Assembly: GCA_910577045.1 (NCBI GenBank)
Contig: CAJTLB010000001.1
Span: 1-64,000 of the forward strand
Direction: 5' to 3'
DNA length: 64,000 bases
Source: an uncultured Lachnospiraceae bacterium
Lineage (GTDB): Bacteria > Bacillota > Clostridia > Lachnospirales > Lachnospiraceae
The first letter of the stretch is position 1; each line of letters begins with the position of its first letter. This document shows positions 26,622-34,448 of the stretch, piece after piece. Below the pieces are notes generated by a model, which made no database searches, had not been told where the DNA came from, and was given only the letters and a program-made list of their open reading frames with translations. A program made the translations under genes and the position numbers.

Positions 26622-27368
26622 ATGAGTATTGCAATAAAATTAGAAGCTTTTGAGGGTCCTTTGGACCTTCTGCTTCATTTAATTGAAAAGAATAAAGTAA
26701 ATATTTATGATATACCAATTGCAGAAATTACAGAGCAATATCTTATTTATGTAAATCAAATGGATAGGCAGGACTTAAATATTGTTAGTGAATTCCTAGT
26801 AATGGCAGCAACTTTAATTGATATTAAGTCTAGGATGCTTTTGCCAAAGGAAGTAAACCAAGAAGGGGAAGAGGTAGATCCTAGGCAGGAATTAGTGGAA
26901 CGTTTATTAGAATATAAAAAATTCAAATATATAGCGGAAGAATTAAAAGATAGGCAGATTGATGCAGAAAAATTTTTATTCCGTGCTGAACAAATTCCAA
27001 AAGAAGTATTAAAATATGAACAACCAGTAGATATAGAGAAATTGTTGTCTGATATTACCTTAAAACAGTTAAATGCCATTTTCCAATCAGTAATGAAACG
27101 CCAAAATGAGAAAATTGATCCTGTACGGAGTAAGTTTGGCAAAATAGAGAAAGATGAAGTGAGCTTAACAGAAAAAATAAGCTATGTGGAACAATTTGCC
27201 AATAGTTGTAAAAGATTTAGCTTCCGTGCATTATTAGATAGCCAGAGTTCAAAAATGGAAGTAATTGTCACTTTTTTAGCAATATTAGAACTAATAAAAA
27301 CCAGTAAAATAAGAGTGGAGCAAGATAAAATTTTTGACGATATACAGATTTATGCAAAAGAAGGATAA
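26622..27368 (+). CDS. scpA: Segregation and condensation protein A
   Basis: ScpA is the kleisin that bridges the two SMC heads with ScpB in chromosome condensation. The N-terminal FEGPLDLLLHLIEKNKVNIYDIPIAEI is the family signature, and the C-terminal winged helix (VTFLAILELIKTSKIRVEQ) ends the 248 residues. The frame is open from ATG 26607, but GGAAAGGAA lies between 26608 and 26616, so ATG 26622 is the likely start. scpB follows after an 85-base gap. Confidence 0.95.
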   Translation: MSIAIKLEAFEGPLDLLLHLIEKNKVNIYDIPIAEITEQYLIYVNQMDRQDLNIVSEFLVMAATLIDIKSRMLLPKEVNQEGEEVDPRQELVERLLEYKKFKYIAEELKDRQIDAEKFLFRAEQIPKEVLKYEQPVDIEKLLSDITLKQLNAIFQSVMKRQNEKIDPVRSKFGKIEKDEVSLTEKISYVEQFANSCKRFSFRALLDSQSSKMEVIVTFLAILELIKTSKIRVEQDKIFDDIQIYAKEG

Positions 27369-27453
27369 GCGTCTTAAATAGGGTGATTACAATACGGCTG
27401 TTTTTAGATGGCAGTAAGGCTGTGAAAAGTAGAAAGAACAGAGGGTAGGAAAA

Positions 27454-28035
27454 ATGGAAGAGATAGGGTTAAAAAAGTTAGAGGCAATTATAGAGGCAAT
27501 TTTATTTACCATGGGAAATTCTGTAGAATTGCCAAGGATTGCCGCCGCCATTGAGCATGACGAAGAAACAACAAAAAGGTTACTACATACTATGATGGAC
27601 CGTTACCAAGAAGAAGATAGGGGAATCCAAATTATCGAATTAGACAATTCTTTCCAGATGTGTACAAAGAAAGAGATGTATGAATATTTAATCCGTGTCG
27701 CAAATACCCCTAAAAAGCAAGTATTGACAGATGTGTTATTAGAAACATTGTCAATTATTGCCTATAAACAGCCTGTAACAAAAATGGAGATTGAGAAAAT
27801 TAGGGGAGTAAAAAGTGATCATGCAGTAAATAAGCTAGTAGAATATAATCTGGTCTGTGAGGCAGGACGTTTAGATGCGCCTGGCAGGCCAATTTTATTT
27901 GCGACTACAGAAGAATTTTTACGTTGTTTTGGGGTAAGTTCTTTAGAAGAACTTCCTTTAATTAAGCAGGACAGGCTAGAAGAGTTTAAACAAGAGGCAG
28001 AAGAAGAAGCCCAGATAACACTAAAAGATATCTGA
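27454..28035 (+). CDS. scpB: Segregation and condensation protein B
   Basis: The 193-residue protein has the tandem winged helices of ScpB, partner of ScpA in the SMC complex: an N-terminal EAIIEAILFTMG and the central signature IIAYKQPVTKMEIEKIRG, then a GRLDAPGRPILFATTEEFL segment. AGGGTAGG precedes the ATG. A glutamate-rich C-terminal tail is normal for the family. Confidence 0.95.
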   Translation: MEEIGLKKLEAIIEAILFTMGNSVELPRIAAAIEHDEETTKRLLHTMMDRYQEEDRGIQIIELDNSFQMCTKKEMYEYLIRVANTPKKQVLTDVLLETLSIIAYKQPVTKMEIEKIRGVKSDHAVNKLVEYNLVCEAGRLDAPGRPILFATTEEFLRCFGVSSLEELPLIKQDRLEEFKQEAEEEAQITLKDI

Positions 28036-28105
28036 CAAGTATATATACATAAAGCAAGAGTTTGTTTCATATATTTCATAAAGAAGAAAAATGTGTGAGA
28101 TTTTT

Positions 28106-29311
28106 ATGAAAAAATGGATTATTTGTATAATAGTAATAACTCTTTTGTTTCAAGAGACGGCTTTTTTTAGTAGAGCAGATGAACCAAAAGAGAGCGAACT
28201 TTATGCCCGGTCTGCAGTATTAATGGATGCTGACTCCGGGCGTGTTTTATATGAAAAAAATGGGTATGAGCCAATGCCAATGGCAAGTACTACAAAAATA
28301 ATGACCTGCATCTTAGCATTAGAATATGGGAACCTAAACGATACAGTAACCGTATCTTCTTATGCGGCGTCCCAGCCAAAAGTACATCTTGGGATGCGAA
28401 GCGGCCAAGAATACAGGTTAGAAGATTTGCTATATTCCCTTATGCTAGAATCCCATAATGACAGTGCGGTAGCGATTGCCGAGCATATTGGCGGCAGCGT
28501 AGAAGGCTTTGCTAATTTAATGAACCAAAAAGCTAGGGACTTAGGATGTAAGGATACCTATTTTATTACTCCAAATGGCTTGGACGCATCAAAACAAATA
28601 GACGGTGAGGAAAAAATTCATTCTACAACGGCTAGGGATTTAGCAAGAATTATGAAATACTGTATTACAGAGTCTGAAAAATCAGAAGATTTCTTAATCA
28701 TTACAAGAACAGTATCTAGAAGTTTTTCTACAATAGATGGAAAGAGTAATTATGGAGTAAATAACCACAATGCCTTTTTAAGTATGATGGAAGGAGCATT
28801 ATCAGGAAAAACAGGCTTTACGTCAAGTGCAGGGTATTGTTATGTAGGCGCATTAACAAGGGATGGAAAAACATATATTGTTGCTTTGCTTGCCTGTGGA
28901 TGGCCAAATAATAAAACCTATAAATGGAGCGATACAAGAAAATTAATGAATTATGGGCTTGATAACTTCCAATACCAAAACGTTTGGCAAGAAATCTCCC
29001 TGCCAAAACTTCCAGTAAAAAATGCTGCGCCCAAAAATGGGAATTTATATGCTGCCACAGATATAGAATTAGAAATAGATGGGGAGGAAGAAATATCCAT
29101 TTTACTTGGAAGGCAAGAAAAAGTAGAGGTAAGCCTTGCACTATTGCCAGAATTGGAAGCACCGTTTGAGGCTGGGAGCCAAGCGGGGAAAGTCGTTTAC
29201 CGGTTAAATGGGGAGATATTCGCAAGTTATCCAGTGGTTACAGTAGAAGGGGCGGAAAAATTAGACTTTCAGTGGTACCTAAAGTGGGTGGAGGGGGTGT
29301 TTTTGCCTTAG
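28106..29311 (+). CDS. D-alanyl-D-alanine carboxypeptidase (DacB/DacF-like)
   Basis: A second low-molecular-weight PBP, about 401 residues, with a signal peptide beginning MKKWIICIIV and motifs S61-T-T-K64, SHN (ESHNDSAVAIAEH) and SGKTG. It belongs to the group including sporulation DacB/DacF, which have SHN rather than SGN, and ends in a short amphipathic membrane tail (FQWYLKWVEGVFL). The frame is open from ATG 28091, but the shorter start gives a clean signal peptide. After it begins the long repeat-bearing gap. Confidence 0.85.
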   Translation: MKKWIICIIVITLLFQETAFFSRADEPKESELYARSAVLMDADSGRVLYEKNGYEPMPMASTTKIMTCILALEYGNLNDTVTVSSYAASQPKVHLGMRSGQEYRLEDLLYSLMLESHNDSAVAIAEHIGGSVEGFANLMNQKARDLGCKDTYFITPNGLDASKQIDGEEKIHSTTARDLARIMKYCITESEKSEDFLIITRTVSRSFSTIDGKSNYGVNNHNAFLSMMEGALSGKTGFTSSAGYCYVGALTRDGKTYIVALLACGWPNNKTYKWSDTRKLMNYGLDNFQYQNVWQEISLPKLPVKNAAPKNGNLYAATDIELEIDGEEEISILLGRQEKVEVSLALLPELEAPFEAGSQAGKVVYRLNGEIFASYPVVTVEGAEKLDFQWYLKWVEGVFLP

Positions 29312-29333
29312 AAGGAGACTAGGAGGGAGGGAC

Positions 29334-29559
29334 GCCAAGAGAGATAGCTGCCATCTTCTGCTCCGGTTTCGGAAATTGTTAGTTCTAAGTGTTCTGCTAA
29401 AGGTGTTTGGCTGTTCCCGCAACCAAATCCTATGCGGCGTCCTGCCGCAGAGGATTTTTGCACGGACGTCCTGTCCGTGCATTGCTAGTGCTTTGCCAGA
29501 ACACTAAGAACTAATGATTTCCTGCACAGTCGCTGAAGCTGGCAGCTATCTCTCTTGGC
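29334..29559. repeat. Nested cruciform element 1
   Basis: A 226-bp non-coding structure. Outer arms GCCAAGAGAGATAGCTGCCA (29334-29353) and its perfect complement (29540-29559); second arms 29371-29396 and 29497-29522 (26 bp with 3 mismatches); inside are two hairpins, A (29425-29457, core TGCGGC / GCCGCA, loop GTCCT) and B (29460-29480, GCACGGAC / GTCCGTGC, loop GTCCT). The two inner hairpins share the same loop. Not a terminator pattern; looks like a MITE-like or structured-RNA element. Confidence 0.85.
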
Positions 29560-29634
29560 TGTGCATCGGCTGTTCTGCTTCTAAAGCAAAAATCGCTTGG
29601 GGTGTGTGAAGATGTAGGATGTTTGTTTTCAGCT

Positions 29635-29855
29635 AATGGCACTTTACTGGGGGTAGGGCTCATTCGAGGGAATGGTGTAAGTTCTTAATGCTTCGGCAGG
29701 GAGCCAGCAAGGGACGAACAGGATGTTCGTCCCAAGAGCCTCTGCGGCAGGGACGCCGCATAGGCTCTGGTTGCGTTTCAGATTGATAATAGTATCCGAA
29801 GCATTTAGAATTTACCCATTCTGGAGCTGAGCCATATCACCAGTAAAGTGTCATT
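29635..29855. repeat. Nested cruciform element 2 (inverted relative of element 1)
   Basis: A 221-bp structure with the same plan. Outer arms 29635-29650 and 29840-29855 (16 bp, one mismatch); second arms 29671-29696 and 29796-29820; inner hairpins B' (29711-29733, GGGACGAAC / GTTCGTCCC, loop AGGAT) and A' (29735-29768, core TGCGGC / GCCGCA). The order B'-A' and the loops are the reverse complement of element 1, so the two copies face opposite ways. Arm sequences differ, but hairpin A keeps TGCGGC/GCCGCA. Confidence 0.8.
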
Positions 29856-29892
29856 GGCGTTTCTGGTTTGAGAATGATTCTTGAATAAATTC

Positions 29893-29921
29893 TTGACAGT
29901 TATTTTTTTTTATGATATAAG
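29893..29921 (+). promoter_or_regulatory. Promoter of the GntR-ABC operon
   Basis: TTGACA (29893-29898) and TATAAG (29916-29921) are 17 bases apart; the last G overlaps the palindromic operator. Confidence 0.75.
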
Positions 29922-29943
29922 TGTATTAAGACTATTAATACAC
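29921..29943. promoter_or_regulatory. GntR (YtrA-type) operator palindrome
   Basis: GTGTATTA-N7-TAATACAC has perfect 8-bp arms and overlaps the end of the -10 box, so a bound regulator would block its own operon. It resembles operators of YtrA-subfamily GntR regulators, and the gene just downstream encodes one. Confidence 0.7.
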
Positions 29944-29981
29944 ATAAAATAAACCATACAGTATGAAAGAAAGGGGTATCT

Positions 29982-30353
29982 ATGATTATTCTGGATTACC
30001 GGGATAAACGTCCTATTTATGAGCAGGTAATTGAAAAACTCCAGAATTTAATTATCCGTGGGGCGTTGGAGCCTGAAAGTAAATTGCCAAGTGTAAGGAA
30101 TTTGGCATTGGATTTAACTGTAAATCCAAATACGATACAACGTGCCTATACAGAGTTAGAAGAGATGGGGTATATTTATACGGTGAAAGGCAGGGGAAAT
30201 TACGTGTCTAAGGAATCTGAATGGAGGGAAAACAGGGAGAAATTGATTGATGAGGAAACAAGGACTCTGGCAAGGCATGCCTTAGAAGCGGGCATTGGGA
30301 AAGAGCATTTGATTTCCAGGTTAGAGGCATATTATGAGGAGGAAAAACGATGA
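29982..30353 (+). CDS. GntR-family regulator, YtrA subfamily
   Basis: At 123 residues this is a short GntR protein: winged helix with LPSVRNLALDLTVNPNTIQRAYTELEEMGYIYTVKGRGNYV (split here by normal spacing) and only a small helical dimerisation tail, as in YtrA/YhcF. Such regulators repress neighbouring ABC transporter operons and respond to cell-wall stress or antibiotics in some species. The palindrome at 29921-29943 is its probable operator. GAAAGGGG precedes the ATG; its stop overlaps the ABC ATPase start (ATGA). Confidence 0.92.
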   Translation: MIILDYRDKRPIYEQVIEKLQNLIIRGALEPESKLPSVRNLALDLTVNPNTIQRAYTELEEMGYIYTVKGRGNYVSKESEWRENREKLIDEETRTLARHALEAGIGKEHLISRLEAYYEEEKR

Positions 30354-31252
30354 TTGAAGTTAAGGGAATCAGTAAATCCTTCAGTGGAATAAAAGCAGTT
30401 GATAATCTGGATGCAGTAATCCAAGAAGGTGCTGTGTTTGGCTTGATTGGCACAAATGGGGCAGGGAAAAGTACGTTTCTTCGTATGGTGTGTGGAGTAT
30501 TAAAACCAGATGAAGGAACGATATTGGTAGATGGAAAACCTATTTTTGAAACACCAGAAAGTAAGCAGAAAATGTTTTATATTTCGGATGAACAATATTT
30601 TTTTGCTAATGCTAATCCAATTGATATGAAACGTTATTATGAAAGGGTGTACCCAGAATTTGACGGGGAACGGTTTTTGGAATTGTTAAAGAGGTTCGGG
30701 CTTCAGGGCGGACGGAAGATCAATACGTTTTCAAAAGGGATGAAAAAGCAGTTGTCAGTTATTCTTGGTATTTGTGCAAATACAAAGTATTTGCTTTGTG
30801 ATGAAACATTTGACGGGCTTGATCCGGTTATGAGGCAGGCGGTTAAGGGAATTTTTATTAAGGAAATAGAAGAACGGGGCATGACACCTATTGTAGCTTC
30901 CCATAATTTAAGGGAATTAGAGGATATTTGTGACCATGTCGGCCTTTTGCACAGGGGCGGGATTTTATTATCTAGGGATTTAGAGGATATGAAATTAAAT
31001 ATCCATAAGTTACAATGTGTTTGGAAGAATCCAGAAGATATAGAAGCAATTAAACAGCAAGTGGAGGTTGTAAAGGTAGAGCAAAGAGGATCATTGATGA
31101 CTATTACAATTAAGGGTTCTGTAGATAGGATTGAGAAGGCTGTTGAAGAGAAAGAGCCGTTGTTCTATGAGCTGCTGCCATTGTCTTTAGAAGAAATTTT
31201 TATTAGTGAAACGGAGGTGGCAGGGTATGACATCAAAAATATCATTCTTTAG
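30350..31252 (+). CDS. ABC transporter ATP-binding protein (ABC-2 type)
   Basis: The 300-residue ATPase has Walker A GTNGAGKST (about residue 34), signature FSKGMKKQLS, Walker B LLCDETFDGLD and the H-loop histidine in ASHNLRELED. The C-terminal 80 residues form the accessory domain usual in YtrB/EcsA-like ATPases of ABC-2 exporters. It overlaps the GntR gene by four bases upstream and the permease by 26 bases downstream, so the three products are made together. Confidence 0.92.
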   Translation: MIEVKGISKSFSGIKAVDNLDAVIQEGAVFGLIGTNGAGKSTFLRMVCGVLKPDEGTILVDGKPIFETPESKQKMFYISDEQYFFANANPIDMKRYYERVYPEFDGERFLELLKRFGLQGGRKINTFSKGMKKQLSVILGICANTKYLLCDETFDGLDPVMRQAVKGIFIKEIEERGMTPIVASHNLRELEDICDHVGLLHRGGILLSRDLEDMKLNIHKLQCVWKNPEDIEAIKQQVEVVKVEQRGSLMTITIKGSVDRIEKAVEEKEPLFYELLPLSLEEIFISETEVAGYDIKNIIL

Positions 31253-33335
31253 TTTATGTATAGAAAATTTAAAACGCCGCATATGGCTTTTAGTACTTTC
31301 TGTATTGACTTTTTTTATTTCTATGCCATTAACGCTTATGGTGGTATTGCAAAATGAAACGAGTTATCGCTCTGAAATAGCAGAATGGAGAATATTAGAA
31401 ATCTTTTCTAATTTCTTTGGGATAGGGTTTAATAGTGTATTAGCCCCAGGATTTGCCATTATTTGTGCGATTGGTGGGTTCGCATGGTTATTTTCAAAGA
31501 AAAAGGTGGATTTATACCATTCGGTCCCAGTAAAACGGGAAAAATTGTTTGCTGTTTGTTATGTAAATGGGATTTTGTTATTTTTTGTCCCTTATTTGGT
31601 AAGCTGTATTGTTTGTCTAGTAATTATAAGCCCTTACCTTAGCATTACAGGCAGCTTAATATCTATGGCAGTTGTTACGTTTTTTGTACATTTATTATTT
31701 TTCTTGCTGTTTTATAATTTAATGTTAGTTGCCCTTATGCTGACAGGGAATATGATTAATTGCCTGCTGACAGGCGGCGTGTTATTTTTCTATGCAATAG
31801 CAGCAAGGGGGCTTTTGGAAGCTTATTTGTCTAGTTTTATTAGGACATATTATAACCAAATGGACTTTTTGTATGAAATGCGTTTTGGCTCCCCATTAAT
31901 GTCATACCTTTATTTTTTGGAATCTTTTGTAATGAATCATGATTATGTTGTAACTTATATAACAGGTGGTGCTTTTGCCTTGTATTTGTTGCAATGTTTT
32001 GTTTTTATGGTATTAGTGGGAGTGCTTGCTTTGTTTTTGTATAAAAAGCGTCCTTCAGAGGCGGCAGGAAAATCGATTGCGTTTTCTCAAATATTAAATA
32101 TATACCGAATTTTGTTAGTAATCCCTCTTTCTTTGGGAAGCGGCTTGTTTTTTGCAGCATTAGTTAGTGCAGATACTATGTCAGTAGCGACTGCATGGAT
32201 GTGTTTTGGATTATTATTTGGGCTAATCTTGTCGCATGGGTTTATTGAAGTATTGTTCCAAATGGATATACGGGCTATGTTTTCTTATAAAAAACAGCTT
32301 TTGGCAACAGGTGTTATTGTATTTTTGCTTGCTTTTAGCATAAAGGAAGACTGGTATGGGATAGGGAAATCTATGCCAAAGCAGGAAGATATAGAGACTA
32401 TGGCAATTTATATTCCAGGATTAAATGAAGGAAATATTTCTGAACGGGAAATGGAAGGAAATAGGTTGGTATATAGTTCTTCTAATTATGTATTTGAAAA
32501 TATGGAGCTCACTATGCCAGAAGCATACCAGCTTATTGAAAAAGGAGTTCAGGGTGTTTATGAAGAGAATTATAATAGTAAAAATAGGATGTATATAATA
32601 GCAAAATTTAATTTGAAAAATGGAAAAGAAGTTTATAAAAGAGGCTGGATGGAAACAGAAAAGGTATATGCAGATATAGAGACAATTTATAATTCACAGG
32701 AGTATAAAAGGACGTTATTAGAAAAGTTAAAAGGGGGAGAAGTAGATAGTTTATCTGTTTCGGATGCCACATATTCCAGTGTAGAAATAGAAAAAGATTG
32801 GATTTCTGAATTTATAGAAATTTATTGTAAGGAATATGAAGCATTATCTTTTGATAATGCAGTGAAAAATGGGGTGCTTGCTTCGTTTAGTTTCACTAGT
32901 ATAATGGAAAATGGGAACTATTGTAGAGGAAACCAGATACCAGTTTATCGGGATTTTGAAGAAACAATTGCATTTTTAGATAAAATAGATACAGAAAATA
33001 AGCTGATGCTTTTTGATTTAAAAGAGGGAAATATATCTAAAATAAGAATTAATATTTATGATAGGGAGGTGTATCAAGAAATAGGAGGAACGGAGTGGAA
33101 GGAAGAGGAGTATGAGTATAATGTTACAATTCAGGAGCCTGGGGAAATAAAAAAATTGGCACCTTATTTAATGGCAGATCGGTATAGTGGGCCAATGGAA
33201 GGGCTGTTTTGTGTAGATGGTATACGGATTGAAGTGTTTGGGATAAATGCGGATAAAGAGGAGTATGTTGTTTCAGCAGGAATTAAGAATGAGGCTCCTT
33301 GGAAGGAAATCATAAAGGAATATATAAATCCTTAA
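31227..33335 (+). CDS. ABC-2 type permease with large soluble C-terminal domain
   Basis: The protein of about 702 residues has roughly eight to ten membrane helices in the first 380 residues and then a soluble region of about 310 residues, rich in acidic and aromatic residues, probably outside the membrane. It is the membrane partner of the ATPase before it. GGAGG (31213-31217) sits 9 bases before ATG 31227, so the earlier GTG 31206 is rejected. Substrate unknown; the GntR/YtrA setting suggests envelope stress, peptide antibiotics or self-protection. Confidence 0.85.
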   Translation: MTSKISFFSLCIENLKRRIWLLVLSVLTFFISMPLTLMVVLQNETSYRSEIAEWRILEIFSNFFGIGFNSVLAPGFAIICAIGGFAWLFSKKKVDLYHSVPVKREKLFAVCYVNGILLFFVPYLVSCIVCLVIISPYLSITGSLISMAVVTFFVHLLFFLLFYNLMLVALMLTGNMINCLLTGGVLFFYAIAARGLLEAYLSSFIRTYYNQMDFLYEMRFGSPLMSYLYFLESFVMNHDYVVTYITGGAFALYLLQCFVFMVLVGVLALFLYKKRPSEAAGKSIAFSQILNIYRILLVIPLSLGSGLFFAALVSADTMSVATAWMCFGLLFGLILSHGFIEVLFQMDIRAMFSYKKQLLATGVIVFLLAFSIKEDWYGIGKSMPKQEDIETMAIYIPGLNEGNISEREMEGNRLVYSSSNYVFENMELTMPEAYQLIEKGVQGVYEENYNSKNRMYIIAKFNLKNGKEVYKRGWMETEKVYADIETIYNSQEYKRTLLEKLKGGEVDSLSVSDATYSSVEIEKDWISEFIEIYCKEYEALSFDNAVKNGVLASFSFTSIMENGNYCRGNQIPVYRDFEETIAFLDKIDTENKLMLFDLKEGNISKIRINIYDREVYQEIGGTEWKEEEYEYNVTIQEPGEIKKLAPYLMADRYSGPMEGLFCVDGIRIEVFGINADKEEYVVSAGIKNEAPWKEIIKEYINP

Positions 33336-33344
33336 AATAAAGAA

Positions 33345-33383
33345 GGAATCTTGGATAACTCTTATCCAGGATTCCCTTTTTTT
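33345..33383 (+). terminator. Terminator of the GntR-ABC operon
   Basis: GGAATCTTGGATAA (33345-33358) pairs with TTATCCAGGATTCC (33362-33375, one G-U), followed by CTTTTTTT. Confidence 0.85.
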
Positions 33384-34230
33384 AAGAAATCTTTTTTTTA
33401 TAATGTAAAGGTGATACTCCATAGTATTTTTTAAATAGTTTGCTAAAATGGTAAGCATCTTCATAGCCTACATCATTGGCAATTTTTTTTATGCTTTCTG
33501 CCTGTGGTGAAGAAAGCATATCTTTTGCCTTTTCCAAGCGTATTTTAATTAAATAATTAATTGGGGATTCGCCAGTCTCTTCTTTAAATATCTTGGAAAT
33601 ATAAACAGGGCTTAAGTACATATTTTGCGCAATACGGTCTAAGGAAATCTTCTCGTTATAATGAGAATCTAAATAGTCCACAATCCGGCTGACAGCATAA
33701 CTCTTATAATGGGAATCAAATTGAAAGCCGTCTTGTATTGGTTTGGGTTCTGCTTCTTGGCGTAAGATTAAAAGCAGGAATTGGATTAAATGGGCTTTTA
33801 ACATAAAATATTTCCCTACTTGGTCTGTTTCATTTTCTGCTGACATAGAAAAGCAGAGTTTTGATAAGTTTTGGCGTAGTTCTGTATCTGTATGTAAAAT
33901 AAATCCATTCTCTTTTAGAATAATGGTATTTTCTGGCATATTGCGGAAATGGTAATCGGTAAAACCTACAAAAAATTCTACAGTAGGTTCTTTGGGGTTT
34001 ACCACAATATTCCTATGGAATACACCAGAATTGCAAATAATTAAATCTCCTGCCTGGACATCATAAACCGTCCCATCAACACAGTACTGCCCTTTGCCAG
34101 ATAATACATAAGTAATCTCTGTAAAGTCATGGTCATGGTAACGGGAATCCTTTGTCATCCTTCCTTTGCTGACAAATAATACGGTAGGGTTAAAGTCATA
34201 ATAAGTAATATCATACTGGCAATTACGCAT
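33382..34230 (-). CDS. AraC-family transcription regulator
   Basis: The 282-residue protein has an N-terminal cupin sensor (about 10-150, with HDHDFTEITYVLSG) and a C-terminal pair of HTH motifs (about 180-280, ending in DAYHFSKLFKKYYGVSPLHYKK), the standard AraC/XylS design for sugar or small-molecule sensing. AAGGAG lies 8 bases before its ATG. It is divergent from the ABC exporter pair at 34449-38013, which it probably controls through tandem repeats at 34371-34390. Confidence 0.92.
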   Translation of the reverse strand: MRNCQYDITYYDFNPTVLFVSKGRMTKDSRYHDHDFTEITYVLSGKGQYCVDGTVYDVQAGDLIICNSGVFHRNIVVNPKEPTVEFFVGFTDYHFRNMPENTIILKENGFILHTDTELRQNLSKLCFSMSAENETDQVGKYFMLKAHLIQFLLLILRQEAEPKPIQDGFQFDSHYKSYAVSRIVDYLDSHYNEKISLDRIAQNMYLSPVYISKIFKEETGESPINYLIKIRLEKAKDMLSSPQAESIKKIANDVGYEDAYHFSKLFKKYYGVSPLHYKKKIS

Positions 34231-34370
34231 ATTATATTCTCCTTGTTACTTAAAATCGGTAATCCCGGTTGCCTAATCTATTATAAAATATTTCCTAAAG
34301 ATCTGCAAGTAAAAAGGAAAGAAAGATTTATAATAATATCCATTAAAAAATACAGAAAATCCATTTCCCT

Positions 34371-34390
34371 TTTCGACATCTTTCGATATA
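34371..34390 (+). promoter_or_regulatory. Tandem 10-bp repeat, candidate AraC-type site
   Basis: TTTCGACATC (34371-34380) is followed directly by TTTCGATATA (34381-34390). Direct repeats of this spacing upstream of a promoter suit an AraC-family dimer. No clear -35/-10 pair was resolved beside it. Confidence 0.35.
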
Positions 34391-34448
34391 CTCCCAAGAG
34401 TAGGGTTATTGTCTGTTGTTTGCGCAAAAAGCGTGGAAAGGAGTGGAA

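Noticed and set aside
29312..29981. tRNA or riboswitch in the long gap
   Set aside because: No tRNA T-loop or acceptor pattern and no known riboswitch core was seen; the structure is a nested cruciform.
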